From Burkholderiales bacterium (GTDB lineage Bacteria > Pseudomonadota > Gammaproteobacteria > Burkholderiales > Burkholderiaceae_E): a stretch of DNA of 52,871 nucleotides. Location: positions 1 through 52,871 of the forward strand of contig JAFKGG010000371.1 in assembly GCA_017307915.1 (NCBI GenBank), in the 5' to 3' direction. The position numbers and the translations under genes were made by a program. This document shows, one piece after another, positions 34,077 to 42,774 of the stretch (its first letter is position 1; every line of letters starts with the position of its first letter). Below the pieces are notes generated by a model that saw only the letters and a list, made by a program, of their open reading frames with translations, was not told the origin of the DNA and ran no database searches.

Positions 34077-37000
34077 GAGTCGCCGCCGTCTTCATCGCTT
34101 TTTCCTTCTGCCACGCTACGTGATGACACGTGCCGGTGGCCTGGCTTCGCCGGTGCTCAGGCTGGCGGCGATCGTCGCGATCCTGATCGTCGGCGCTTTT
34201 TTCCGCTTCAGCGGCCTGAACTGGGACGACGCCAGCCAGCCGCATCCCGACGAGCGCTACATGAACCAGGTCACCAGCGCGCTGCATGGCGGCGTGCTGG
34301 TGCCGGCCGGCGCCGACGAGGCGGCGCGGGCCGCGCATCGGGCCGAATGCCTGGCGCGTCATCGCGCTAGCGACGGGGTCGGCGGCTGGTTCGATACGCG
34401 TTGCAGCGACCTGAATCCGGCCAACGTCGGCTATCCGGGCTATCCCTACGGCCAACTGCCGCTGGTGGCCGTTCGTCACCTAGCCGAAGCGGCCGCCGCA
34501 CTCAGCGGCCGGGCCGATGCCGCCCGCTACGACGGCATCGCGCTGGTGGGCCGCGTGTTTTCGGTGATCGCCGATCTGATCAGCATCGCGGCGATCGTGC
34601 TGCTCGGCCGCTTGCTGTGGGGATTGCGCATCGGGCTGCTGGCCGCATTGCTGTATGCGCTGTCGGTGCATGCCATCCAGGTCGCGCATTTCTGGACGGT
34701 GGATGCGGCGGCCACGCTGCTGGCGACCTGGAGCCTGCTGTTTCTGGTGCGATTGGCGCGCTTTGCACGGCCCGGCGATGCGCTGGCTTTCGGCGTGGCT
34801 TGCGGTCTGGCTTTGTCGAGCAAGATCAGTGTGCTGCCGCTGGTCGCGCTGCTGCCGATCGCCGCGTTGCTGGCGCCTTTGCGCACGCGCTTCGTCGAGC
34901 CGCCGGGCTGGGGCACGCGCGCTGCTTTGGCGCTGCCGGCGCTGCTGCTCGGGCTGGCCGGGACGGCGCTGGCGTTCCGGCTCGCCTCGCCGTATGCGTT
35001 CAATGGCCCCGGGCCGTTCGATCTCGGCCTGTCGCCGGCTTTCATCGAACAGGTGGCGGCGTCGCGCCGGCTTGCCTCGGGCGTCGTCGACGTGCCGTCG
35101 AACTGGCAGTGGCTGGCGCGCAGCGCCTGGTTCGCGCCCGGCCGCGACATGCTGGTCTGGGGGTTGGGGCCGCTGGCCGGAGCCGCCGCGCTGGTGGGTA
35201 TGTGCGTGGCCGGCTGGCGGCTGCTGCGCGCCGTCACGCCGATGCAGCGCGCGCGTGCCATCGTCTGGTGCTGGGTGGCCGGGTACTTCTTCTGGATGGG
35301 GCAGCAGTGGGTGGCGTCGATGCGCTACTTCCTGCCGATCTATCCGGCGCTGTGCCTGCTGGCGGCGGCGTGGCTGGGGCAATGGTGGCGGGCGCGGCGG
35401 GTGGCGAGCGCGGCGGGCCGCTGGTGGCCGGCCGTGGGCATTGCACTGGTCGTCGGCAGTTCGTTGGCCTGGGCGCTGGCGTTTCGGCCGGTGCACACGA
35501 CGCTGCACCCCTACGTGGCAGCCACGCATTGGATCCTGCGTCATGTGCCGGCCGGTGTATCGGCGTCGTTGCCGGGTGCTGACCGGGCGCTGCTGATCAA
35601 CTGGCCTGCCGCCGGTTCCTTCGGCGACGGCATTGCACCCGCGCTCGCCGCCAGGACCTTCGCGCCGGCCAGTGGCACGATCGACCGGCTGCGGCTGCAT
35701 CGCGTGGCGCTCGAGCGCGCATCGGTCGACGGCGCGCCGCCGCGCATATTGCTGCGGCTGCTCGATGCCGACGGCAAGCCGATCGCCACCACCGCGCGCG
35801 AGCCCTTGCCTTTGGACGCGCAAGCCCCGACGCCGGCGCGCCTGCACGGCATCGAGTTGAAGCTGGTCGCGCCGGTGACCCTGCAGGCCGATGCGCTGTA
35901 CCAGTTGCAGGTCGAGGTCGACGGCGGCGTGATCGGCTTGTCCGGCTCGTCGATCGCGCAGGAAGGGCCATGGAACGATAGCGTGCCGACGCGCGTGCCG
36001 TGGTTGAGCTCCGAGGTGGCGCTCGCTGCCGATGCGCCGTCGGGCACGGCGAGCCGTTTTGCGCCGAAGCTCGATGCATTCGCCGAGCGTTTCTACCGTT
36101 CGGTCGATCTGCTGATGGTCGGCAATGACGATGCCGACAAGCGGCGCCGGCTGCTCGACGGGCTCGACGACAGCGAATGGCTGGTCGTGCCGAACAATCG
36201 CTTCTACGGCGCGATGCAATGGAACCCGTTGCGCTTTCCGTTGTCGATCGCCTTTTACGATGCGCTGTTCGACGGCTCGCTGGGCTTCGCGCGGCATCGT
36301 GTCGTGGCATCGATGCCGCGGCTGGCCGGCATCGAGATCCGCGATCAGGTGCTGCCGCGGCCCGGCGAAGGCGTGACCCCGCGCCGCGCGCTGATGGCCT
36401 GGGCGCCCGAGGAAGCGTTCAACGTCTACGACCATCCCACTGTTTTCATCTTTCGCAAGAGCGATGCGTATTCACGCGAGCGGGCCGAGCGCTTGTTCGC
36501 CGGCATCGAGCTGACGACGATCGACGAGGCGCTGAACGCGCCGGCGCCGCAGGGGGCAGGGCGCATCGATTGGCCGACGCTGGCCGCGCGCGGCGCACCC
36601 GATGGCCTGCTGCTGCGCGAGGCGACGATGCCGGCGGGGGACGCAGCCAGCCGTTTCCCTCAGGGCACGGCCCAGACCTTTGCCGCGATACTGCTTTGGT
36701 ACCTGTGCTCGCTGCTGCTCGGCGTGATCGCCTGGGCATGGCTGGCGCCGGCCTGCGCCGGGCTGGCCGATCGCGGCTGGGGCATCAGCCGTGTCGCCGG
36801 GCTGGCACTGCCGGCCTTTGCTGCCTGGCTGCTGGCGCAGCTTGGCGTGCCGGCGTGGAGCCGCGGCGGCCTGTTCGTGATCGTGCTGCTGCTGGCCTTG
36901 CCCGCGGCCCGGCAGTGCCGGCAAGCGTGGCGCACGCGTCGCCACGCAGCGGCAAACGAGGCGGCCCTTGCCTTGCCCTCGCGCCGGTACCTGCTCGCCT

Positions 37001-39285
37001 TCGAAGCCGCGTTCGTCGCGCTGTTTGCGATCGGCCTATTGCTGCGGCTGGCGGCCCCGGATCTGTGGGCGCCGGTGCTGGGCGGCGAAAAACCGATGGA
37101 CTACGCGCTGCTCAACGCGGTGCTGGGCAGCGCCACGTTCCCGCCGGCTGACCCGTGGTTCAGCGGCGGCCGCGTCAATTACTACTACTTCGGCTGGGTG
37201 CTGGCGGGCGTACCGATCAAGCTGCTCGGCGTGGCGCCGGCAACGGCGTTCAACCTGGCGCTGGCGAGCTGGTTCGCGATGACCGGCATGGCCGCCGCCG
37301 CGCTGGCCTGGAACGTCTGCCGTATCGCTGCGCTGCCGCTCGGTCGTCGTGCCGCCTGCATCGGTGCCGGCGCGGCGCTGGTGGCTACGGTGCTGCTGGG
37401 CAACCTCGATGGACCGCGCGCGTGGTGGCCGAGTCTTGAGGCGGCAGCGGCTGCGATCGACGCCGACCCCGGCGCGCCGGCTGGGGCGGGCACCTCGGGT
37501 GCGTCGGGCGCAGTGATGCGCGCGCTGCTAGCCAGCGCCGAGCGCTGGTACTGGGCACCGTCGCGAACGGTCGCCGAGCGCGCCGGCAATGGCGCCGAGA
37601 TCAACGAGTTTCCGGCGTTCTCGTTTCTGTATGGCGACCTGCATCCGCATCTGCTGGCGATGCCTTTGCAATTGGCGCTGTTGACCTTGATGCTGGCGAT
37701 GATCCGTCTACCGCTGCCGGGGGCGCGATCTTCCGCTTGCGCAAGCGTGCATGGCAGCGCCGGTGCAAGCGCATCACCGAACCGTTCGGCACCACCGCGC
37801 ATCTTCGCCGCCTCGATCGGAGCGCTGACGTCGGCACTCGCCTTCACTGGCGTCGGCATCGCGCTCTTGCGCATGACCAACAGCTGGGATTGGCCGCTGT
37901 ATCTGCTGTTCGGCCTGCTGGCCGCGGGGCTGGCCGGTTGGCGCTTGCCGCCGGCATGGCGCTGGCCATCGCAGGCGCCTGCAGCAGGCGGCGAATCTTG
38001 GGTGCAGGCCGCGGCCGCAGCCCTTGCGCTGTTCGTCGTGCAACTGCTGGCGGCGTGGCCGTTCAGTGCCCTGTTCGCCACCGGTTCGGTGGGGCTCTCC
38101 TGGTATGGCGGTTCGCGCACCTCCTTGTCGAGCTGGCTGCTGATGCACGGCTGGTTCATCGCTGTGCTTGTTTTGTGGGCGTGGCATCTGTCACGTACCG
38201 GCCCGCGCACTGTCCCAGGCCTTGCCACGGGCGTAACCAATGGCACGATCGCGGGCCCAATCGCGGGCATTACCGCGCCCGAACCATGGCCGTGGCTGCC
38301 GCGCGGCTTGCGCCTGCTGCGCTGGCTCGGTCTGGGCTATACGCTCGCGGCCTTGCTCTGGCATTGGTTCGTGCCGGCCGCGACCGTACCCGCGTTCGCC
38401 CTGCAGATGGCCTTGCTTGCCTGGTTGCTGGAACTGGCCTGGCGCTGGCGTGACCGAACCGGCACGCTGCTCGGTCTGCTGGCCGGCGCGGCCGGCTGCG
38501 CCATCGCGTTCGGCGTCGAATGGCTGGTGGTCGGGCAGGACATGGGGCGCATGAACACCTTCTTCAAATTCCATCTGCAGAGCTGGCTGTTGCTGGCCGT
38601 GGCTGCCGGTGTGGCGATCGCGCATCTGGCGGCGCTCGGTCGCGCTGCACGTCCCGCGCTTGCGCTGGTCCTCATCACCGCTCTGCCGGCGCTGGCCTTT
38701 CTGCCGCTCGGCGCGATCGGGAAGATGCAGAGCCGCTTCGATGCGTCGGCCCCATGGACACTGAACGGCGAGGCGTTCCTGGAATATGCGCGCTTGAATA
38801 CCGGCAACGCGACGATCGCGCTGGCCGGCGATGCGCAACTGATCGACTGGCTGCGCCGGCACGGGCGGCCGCACGACGTGATCCTGGAAGCGCAACTGCC
38901 CGAATACCGCTGGGGCAGCCGCATCGCGTCGTTCACCGGCCTGCCGACGTTGCTCGGCTACCGCCATCATCAGACGCAGCAGCGGCCGTTGCCGGCGCTG
39001 GGCCAGGCGATCGAGCTGCGCCGGCGCAACGTTGCTGCACTGTATGAAGCGGCCGACCCGCAGCGCGTCATCGAAACGCTGCGCCATTACCGCGTCCGTT
39101 TCGTCGTCGTTGGCGCGCTCGAACGCGCCGTCTATCCGGCCGCCGGGCTGGCCAAGTTCGCCGCGCTGGCGCAGGCCGGCGCGTTGCGCGTGGCGTTCAG
39201 CGCCGGCGACGATCTCATCTACGAGTTGCCGGGAATGCTCTTATCGCCGGAGACGGGCGAGCCGGTTCGCGGGCCGGCTTGGTGA
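34063..39285 (+). CDS. Giant membrane protein: GT39-like transferase fused to a YYY (DUF2298) domain
   Basis: 1740 residues (1720 if the ATG at 34123 is used; neither start has a clear ribosome binding site). The N-terminal half resembles GT39/PMT-type GT-C glycosyltransferases: an early membrane helix, then the acidic loop LNWDDASQPHPDERYMNQ at about residues 52-69 with the paired acidic residues used for catalysis in such enzymes, YPGYPYGQLPL, and a row of helices including AHFWTVDAAATLLATW. Residues about 540-860 are largely soluble and probably periplasmic. From about 980 it is a second YYY domain: VNYYYFGWV near 1037, NEFPAFSFLYGDLHPHL near 1179, MNTFFKFHLQSW near 1495, then the C-terminal soluble part. 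It is predicted to transfer lipid-linked sugars in the inner membrane. Its end overlaps the convergent GtrB-like gene by 67 bases. Confidence 0.85.
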   Translation: MGVDASRRRLHRFFLLPRYVMTRAGGLASPVLRLAAIVAILIVGAFFRFSGLNWDDASQPHPDERYMNQVTSALHGGVLVPAGADEAARAAHRAECLARHRASDGVGGWFDTRCSDLNPANVGYPGYPYGQLPLVAVRHLAEAAAALSGRADAARYDGIALVGRVFSVIADLISIAAIVLLGRLLWGLRIGLLAALLYALSVHAIQVAHFWTVDAAATLLATWSLLFLVRLARFARPGDALAFGVACGLALSSKISVLPLVALLPIAALLAPLRTRFVEPPGWGTRAALALPALLLGLAGTALAFRLASPYAFNGPGPFDLGLSPAFIEQVAASRRLASGVVDVPSNWQWLARSAWFAPGRDMLVWGLGPLAGAAALVGMCVAGWRLLRAVTPMQRARAIVWCWVAGYFFWMGQQWVASMRYFLPIYPALCLLAAAWLGQWWRARRVASAAGRWWPAVGIALVVGSSLAWALAFRPVHTTLHPYVAATHWILRHVPAGVSASLPGADRALLINWPAAGSFGDGIAPALAARTFAPASGTIDRLRLHRVALERASVDGAPPRILLRLLDADGKPIATTAREPLPLDAQAPTPARLHGIELKLVAPVTLQADALYQLQVEVDGGVIGLSGSSIAQEGPWNDSVPTRVPWLSSEVALAADAPSGTASRFAPKLDAFAERFYRSVDLLMVGNDDADKRRRLLDGLDDSEWLVVPNNRFYGAMQWNPLRFPLSIAFYDALFDGSLGFARHRVVASMPRLAGIEIRDQVLPRPGEGVTPRRALMAWAPEEAFNVYDHPTVFIFRKSDAYSRERAERLFAGIELTTIDEALNAPAPQGAGRIDWPTLAARGAPDGLLLREATMPAGDAASRFPQGTAQTFAAILLWYLCSLLLGVIAWAWLAPACAGLADRGWGISRVAGLALPAFAAWLLAQLGVPAWSRGGLFVIVLLLALPAARQCRQAWRTRRHAAANEAALALPSRRYLLAFEAAFVALFAIGLLLRLAAPDLWAPVLGGEKPMDYALLNAVLGSATFPPADPWFSGGRVNYYYFGWVLAGVPIKLLGVAPATAFNLALASWFAMTGMAAAALAWNVCRIAALPLGRRAACIGAGAALVATVLLGNLDGPRAWWPSLEAAAAAIDADPGAPAGAGTSGASGAVMRALLASAERWYWAPSRTVAERAGNGAEINEFPAFSFLYGDLHPHLLAMPLQLALLTLMLAMIRLPLPGARSSACASVHGSAGASASPNRSAPPRIFAASIGALTSALAFTGVGIALLRMTNSWDWPLYLLFGLLAAGLAGWRLPPAWRWPSQAPAAGGESWVQAAAAALALFVVQLLAAWPFSALFATGSVGLSWYGGSRTSLSSWLLMHGWFIAVLVLWAWHLSRTGPRTVPGLATGVTNGTIAGPIAGITAPEPWPWLPRGLRLLRWLGLGYTLAALLWHWFVPAATVPAFALQMALLAWLLELAWRWRDRTGTLLGLLAGAAGCAIAFGVEWLVVGQDMGRMNTFFKFHLQSWLLLAVAAGVAIAHLAALGRAARPALALVLITALPALAFLPLGAIGKMQSRFDASAPWTLNGEAFLEYARLNTGNATIALAGDAQLIDWLRRHGRPHDVILEAQLPEYRWGSRIASFTGLPTLLGYRHHQTQQRPLPALGQAIELRRRNVAALYEAADPQRVIETLRHYRVRFVVVGALERAVYPAAGLAKFAALAQAGALRVAFSAGDDLIYELPGMLLSPETGEPVRGPAW

Positions 39286-40253
39286 GGCGCCGCGCCGTCA
39301 TCCGGAAAGCGCTCGCGCACCAGATACAAGGGCCGCTGCTTGACTTCACCATATATGCGGCCGACATATTCCCCGATCACGCCGATGCCCAGCAGCTGGA
39401 TGCCGCCGAGGAACAAACTGATCACGATCAGCGACGCATAACCGGGCACGTCGACGCCTTGCACCAGCGTGCGCACGACGATGAACGAGGCGTACAGAAA
39501 CGCCAGGCCGGCAATCGCCACGCCGCAATAGATCCAGAAGCGCAGCGGCGCGGTGCTGAAGCTCAGCATGCCGTCGAGCCCGAAATCGACCAGCCCGCGC
39601 AGCGTGAACTTGCTGGCGCCGCTGCTGCGCGCGCCGCGCACGTAGTCGACCGAGGTGGTCGAAAAGCCCAGCCACGCGAACATGCCCTTGAGGAAGCGCC
39701 TCCGTTCGGGCAGCAGCAGCAGCGCATCGACCACCTTGCGGTCGAGCAGCCGGAAATCGCCGACGTCGTCGGGTAACGGCGTATCGGCCAACCGATTGTG
39801 CAGCCGGTAGAACAGACGGCTGCCGAGCCGCTTCCAGTAACCATCGCCGTCGCGCGCCGTGCGCCGCGCCAGCACCACCTCGAAGCCTTCGCGCCAGCGC
39901 GCCACCAGCTCGGGGATCAGTTCGGGCGGGTCTTGCAGGTCGGCATCGATCGGCACCACTGCGTCGCCGCGCGCTTCCTGCAATCCGGCGGTCAGCGCGG
40001 CTTCCTTGCCGAAGTTGCGCGACAGGTCGATCACCCGGAAGCGCGCGTCGGCGCGTGCGGCGGCCAGCAGCATCGGCCAGGTCGCGTCGCGGCTGCCGTC
40101 GTTGACGCAGATGATCTCGACTTCCATCTGCAGGTCGTGCACGGCGTCAGCCGCGGCGCGCACGCGCCGGCAGAACGTTTCGACCGCGGCTTCCTCGTTA
40201 TAGAAAGGGGCGACTATCGAAAGCAGCGGCAGATCCGGCGAACGTCGGTCCAT
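39219..40253 (-). CDS. GtrB/DPM-like polyprenyl-phosphate glycosyltransferase (GT2)
   Basis: 344 residues. The GT2 domain has LSIVAPFYNEEAAVE near residue 10, ICVNDGSRDAT, SRNFGKEAALTAGLQEARG and the metal-binding DADLQDPPELIPEL. Two membrane helices follow at about residues 240-310 (WIYCGVAIAGLAFLYAS and IVISLFLGGIQLLGIGVIGEYVGRIY), the hallmark of GtrB, ArnC and dolichol-phosphate mannose synthase-like enzymes. They attach a sugar to undecaprenyl phosphate, the donor form used by GT-C/GT39 transferases, so it is a plausible partner of the fusion protein whose gene it overlaps tail to tail. The ATG at 40253 is used; the longer frame upstream is antisense to the LysR gene. Confidence 0.9.
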   Translation of the reverse strand: MDRRSPDLPLLSIVAPFYNEEAAVETFCRRVRAAADAVHDLQMEVEIICVNDGSRDATWPMLLAAARADARFRVIDLSRNFGKEAALTAGLQEARGDAVVPIDADLQDPPELIPELVARWREGFEVVLARRTARDGDGYWKRLGSRLFYRLHNRLADTPLPDDVGDFRLLDRKVVDALLLLPERRRFLKGMFAWLGFSTTSVDYVRGARSSGASKFTLRGLVDFGLDGMLSFSTAPLRFWIYCGVAIAGLAFLYASFIVVRTLVQGVDVPGYASLIVISLFLGGIQLLGIGVIGEYVGRIYGEVKQRPLYLVRERFPDDGAAPHQAGPRTGSPVSGDKSIPGNS

Positions 40254-40318
40254 CTGAACAGATCCTGGTATCCGGCGCCCACGTATGTCCACTTCGAAGG
40301 CCGGCGTGCGTCGATAGT

Positions 40319-41338
40319 CTAACCGCCGGCCTGGGCCGGCGTGCCGCGCAGGTTCTTCGCCTGTTCGGACACCAGCGCCCGGAACCAGCGCTGCCGCGGG
40401 TCGTGGTTGGTGCGTTCGTGCCAGTACAGCCCGCCGTATAGCGGCGGCATGACCAGCGGCGATGCAAGGACGCGTAGCGGCAGTTCGCGGCTGACCGTTC
40501 GAGCGAGCTGCTCGGGCACGGTGGCGATGGCATCGGAGTTGGCCACCACCCAAGGCACCGTCAGAAAACTCTGCGTGATCATGGCCACGTTGATGCGCCG
40601 CGCAGCATGAAGCTCGGAGGTGGCCGTCAGCGAGGACTTGCCGCGCGCACGATGCCGGCCGGGCGCAACGGGCAGGCCAAGATACTGTTCGAGCGTCAAC
40701 TGGCCGAGGTCGGCATCCGGGCCGGCGGCGCGCAGCGCGGCGGCGGGCCGCACGTGAGCCAGATCGAAGAAATCCTTCAGCCGCAGCCGCCGGCCGATTG
40801 CCGGGTGCCCGCGGCGGGCCAGGCATACGAAGCGGTCTTCGAACAGCTTGGCAACGCGTAGTCCGGGCCATGGGTCGTGCACCCAGCCGATGCGCAGATC
40901 GACCTCGCCGCTTTCGAGCATGCGGCGGGCCGCCGCCGGATCGGGCGGCCGCAGTTCGAGGCGCACGCCCGGCGCCACTTCGCGCAGCTTGGCGAACAGG
41001 CGCGGCGCCAGCGCCACTTCGAAATAGTCGGCGATGGTGAGCACGAAGGTCGATCGTTCATCTTCCGGCCGGAACGTGCCTGGCGGCGCCGACAGACGCT
41101 TGATGCTTTGCAGCGCCAGGCGCGCGGTGTCGTGCAGTGCCAGCGCTCGCTGGGTCGGCACCATCTCGCCGCGCCCGCGTACCAGCAAGGGATCGCCGAA
41201 ACGCTTGCGCAGCCGCGCCAGCGCATGGCTGACGGTGGGCTGCGACAGGCCCAGATGTTCAGCGGCACGGGTCACGCTGCGCAGGTCGAGCAGCGCGACC
41301 AGGCAACGCAGCGACGGCAGGTCGATATCTTCATGCAT
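40319..41338 (-). CDS. LysR-family transcriptional regulator
   Basis: 339 residues. The winged helix-turn-helix is at the N-terminus (SVTRAAEHLGLSQPTVSHAL, about residues 20-40) and the effector-binding domain follows with the NodD/LinR-like pattern EVALAPRLFAKLREVAPG. I used the ATG at 41338, since the family normally begins close to the DNA-binding domain; ATGs at 41347 and 41368 add unrelated residues. It is divergent from the Rieske oxygenase operon with 106 bases between starts, so it most likely controls that operon in response to the substrate. The intergenic region contains an AT-rich TATCTATATTTTTTC stretch but no obvious T-N11-A box that I could single out. Confidence 0.9.
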   Translation of the reverse strand: MHEDIDLPSLRCLVALLDLRSVTRAAEHLGLSQPTVSHALARLRKRFGDPLLVRGRGEMVPTQRALALHDTARLALQSIKRLSAPPGTFRPEDERSTFVLTIADYFEVALAPRLFAKLREVAPGVRLELRPPDPAAARRMLESGEVDLRIGWVHDPWPGLRVAKLFEDRFVCLARRGHPAIGRRLRLKDFFDLAHVRPAAALRAAGPDADLGQLTLEQYLGLPVAPGRHRARGKSSLTATSELHAARRINVAMITQSFLTVPWVVANSDAIATVPEQLARTVSRELPLRVLASPLVMPPLYGGLYWHERTNHDPRQRWFRALVSEQAKNLRGTPAQAGG

Positions 41339-41444
41339 GGCAAGCATGAAGCATATGCGGCGCAGCACATGGACGCAATCGACAAGGGATATCTATATTT
41401 TTTCAACGGAAGGAAATGAATGCCGAAACGAGGAGGAGGCGTCG

Positions 41445-42716
41445 ATGCTGTCGCGGGAGAAGAACGAGCTGCTGTGCCGTGTGGGACCAGGCACGCCGAT
41501 GGGCGAGGTTTTTCGGCGTTTCTGGAATCCGATCTGTCTGGCTTCGCAGGTTCCGGAAAAACGCGATCCGCTGCGCGTCGAAATCCTTGGCGAACACCTG
41601 GTGGCGTTTCGCAATGCCGCCGGTGAGATCGGGCTGCTGCCCGAGGCCTGTCTGCATCGCAGCGTATCGCTGGCGCTCGGCCGGGTCGAGAGCGACGGCA
41701 TCCGCTGCCTGTATCACGGCTGGAAATACGCGATCGACGGCAGGGTGGTCGACCTGCCGAACGCGCTGCCCGATGCGCAGCCGACACTGCGCAGCCGCAG
41801 TTATCCGGTGCGCGAAGCCGGCGGATTGGTCTGGGCCTATCTGGGGCCGCCCGAGAAACAGCCGCCGTTTCCGCGCTGGCCTTTCTTCAAGGTGCCGGTG
41901 GCGAACATGCGCGTGAACCGGATCAATGCCGACGTCAACTACATGCAGCAGCTGGAAGGCGGCACCGACTCATCGCACGTCGGCATTCTGCACACCAATT
42001 TCGCGCGCCCGGGCTGGGAGCGCGGCGAATTCTCGGCCAATCCCGATACCGACAATCCGGCAGCGCTATCGACCGCCGATCTCGCTCCGACGCTGGACCT
42101 CGAAGATACCGACTTCGGTTTCCACTATGCGGCCATGCGCGAGCTGCCCGGCGATGCGGACGGCCTGCACAACGTGCGCATCGTGCCGATCGTGATGCCG
42201 TCGACGCGCATCATTCCGTCGGTTGCGCTGCAGTTCGTGATCTTCGAGGTGCCGATGAACGACACGCGCACCGCTACTTTCGGCGTTACGTTCCGGCCCG
42301 ACGGCGGGCCGGTGGACCAGTGGAAGCTCAATGAGGCCAGCGGCCGCCACGATCCGGCGCTGTTCTGTGAGCAGACCAACCGCTATCTGGGCAGCTGGGC
42401 CAACAACTTCGGCCAGGTGCGCGAGAACATGGACCGCGATTGGAGCGGCATCCATGGCGTGGTCATGGAAGACATGGCGATGCAGATGACGCAGGGGCCG
42501 ATTGCCGACCGCAGCGTCGAGCACCTGCTGGCTGCCGACAAGGCGGTGGTGCGGGCGCGCCAGCAACTGCTCGAATCAGCGCAGCGCGTTGCCGAGGGCA
42601 AGGATCCGATCGGCGTGCATGCCGATCTGTCGGCGGTGATGGGCTGTGACAGGAGCGTTCCGCCGTCGACGCGATGGCAGGAACTGGTTCCCGGCCATCC
42701 TGCCCGAACGACCTGA
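41445..42716 (+). CDS. Rieske non-heme iron oxygenase, large subunit
   Basis: 423 residues. The Rieske [2Fe-2S] ligands are Cys69, His71, Cys88 and His91 (CLH then CLYH). The mononuclear iron site is in GGTDSSHVGILH, with Asp175, His178 and His183. The overall form, including DLPNALPD and the large C-terminal segment, fits the phthalate 4,5-dioxygenase / vanillate demethylase-like group, which hydroxylate or demethylate aromatic acids. No reductase or ferredoxin gene is next to it, so electrons come from elsewhere. GGAGG lies about eight bases before the ATG. A Bug receptor and a hydrolase follow in the same direction, and a LysR gene is divergent. Confidence 0.93.
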   Translation: MLSREKNELLCRVGPGTPMGEVFRRFWNPICLASQVPEKRDPLRVEILGEHLVAFRNAAGEIGLLPEACLHRSVSLALGRVESDGIRCLYHGWKYAIDGRVVDLPNALPDAQPTLRSRSYPVREAGGLVWAYLGPPEKQPPFPRWPFFKVPVANMRVNRINADVNYMQQLEGGTDSSHVGILHTNFARPGWERGEFSANPDTDNPAALSTADLAPTLDLEDTDFGFHYAAMRELPGDADGLHNVRIVPIVMPSTRIIPSVALQFVIFEVPMNDTRTATFGVTFRPDGGPVDQWKLNEASGRHDPALFCEQTNRYLGSWANNFGQVRENMDRDWSGIHGVVMEDMAMQMTQGPIADRSVEHLLAADKAVVRARQQLLESAQRVAEGKDPIGVHADLSAVMGCDRSVPPSTRWQELVPGHPARTT

Positions 42717-42774
42717 TCTACACAGCGGCGCGACGCAGTGTCGTCGCCGTCCAACATCACAGGAGGAGACAATC

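Noticed and set aside
34480-36435. 651-residue open frame on the minus strand inside the fusion gene
   Set aside because: It is Arg/Gln/His-rich shadow sequence of GC-rich coding DNA with no domain; the plus-strand frame has clear membrane helices and conserved motifs.
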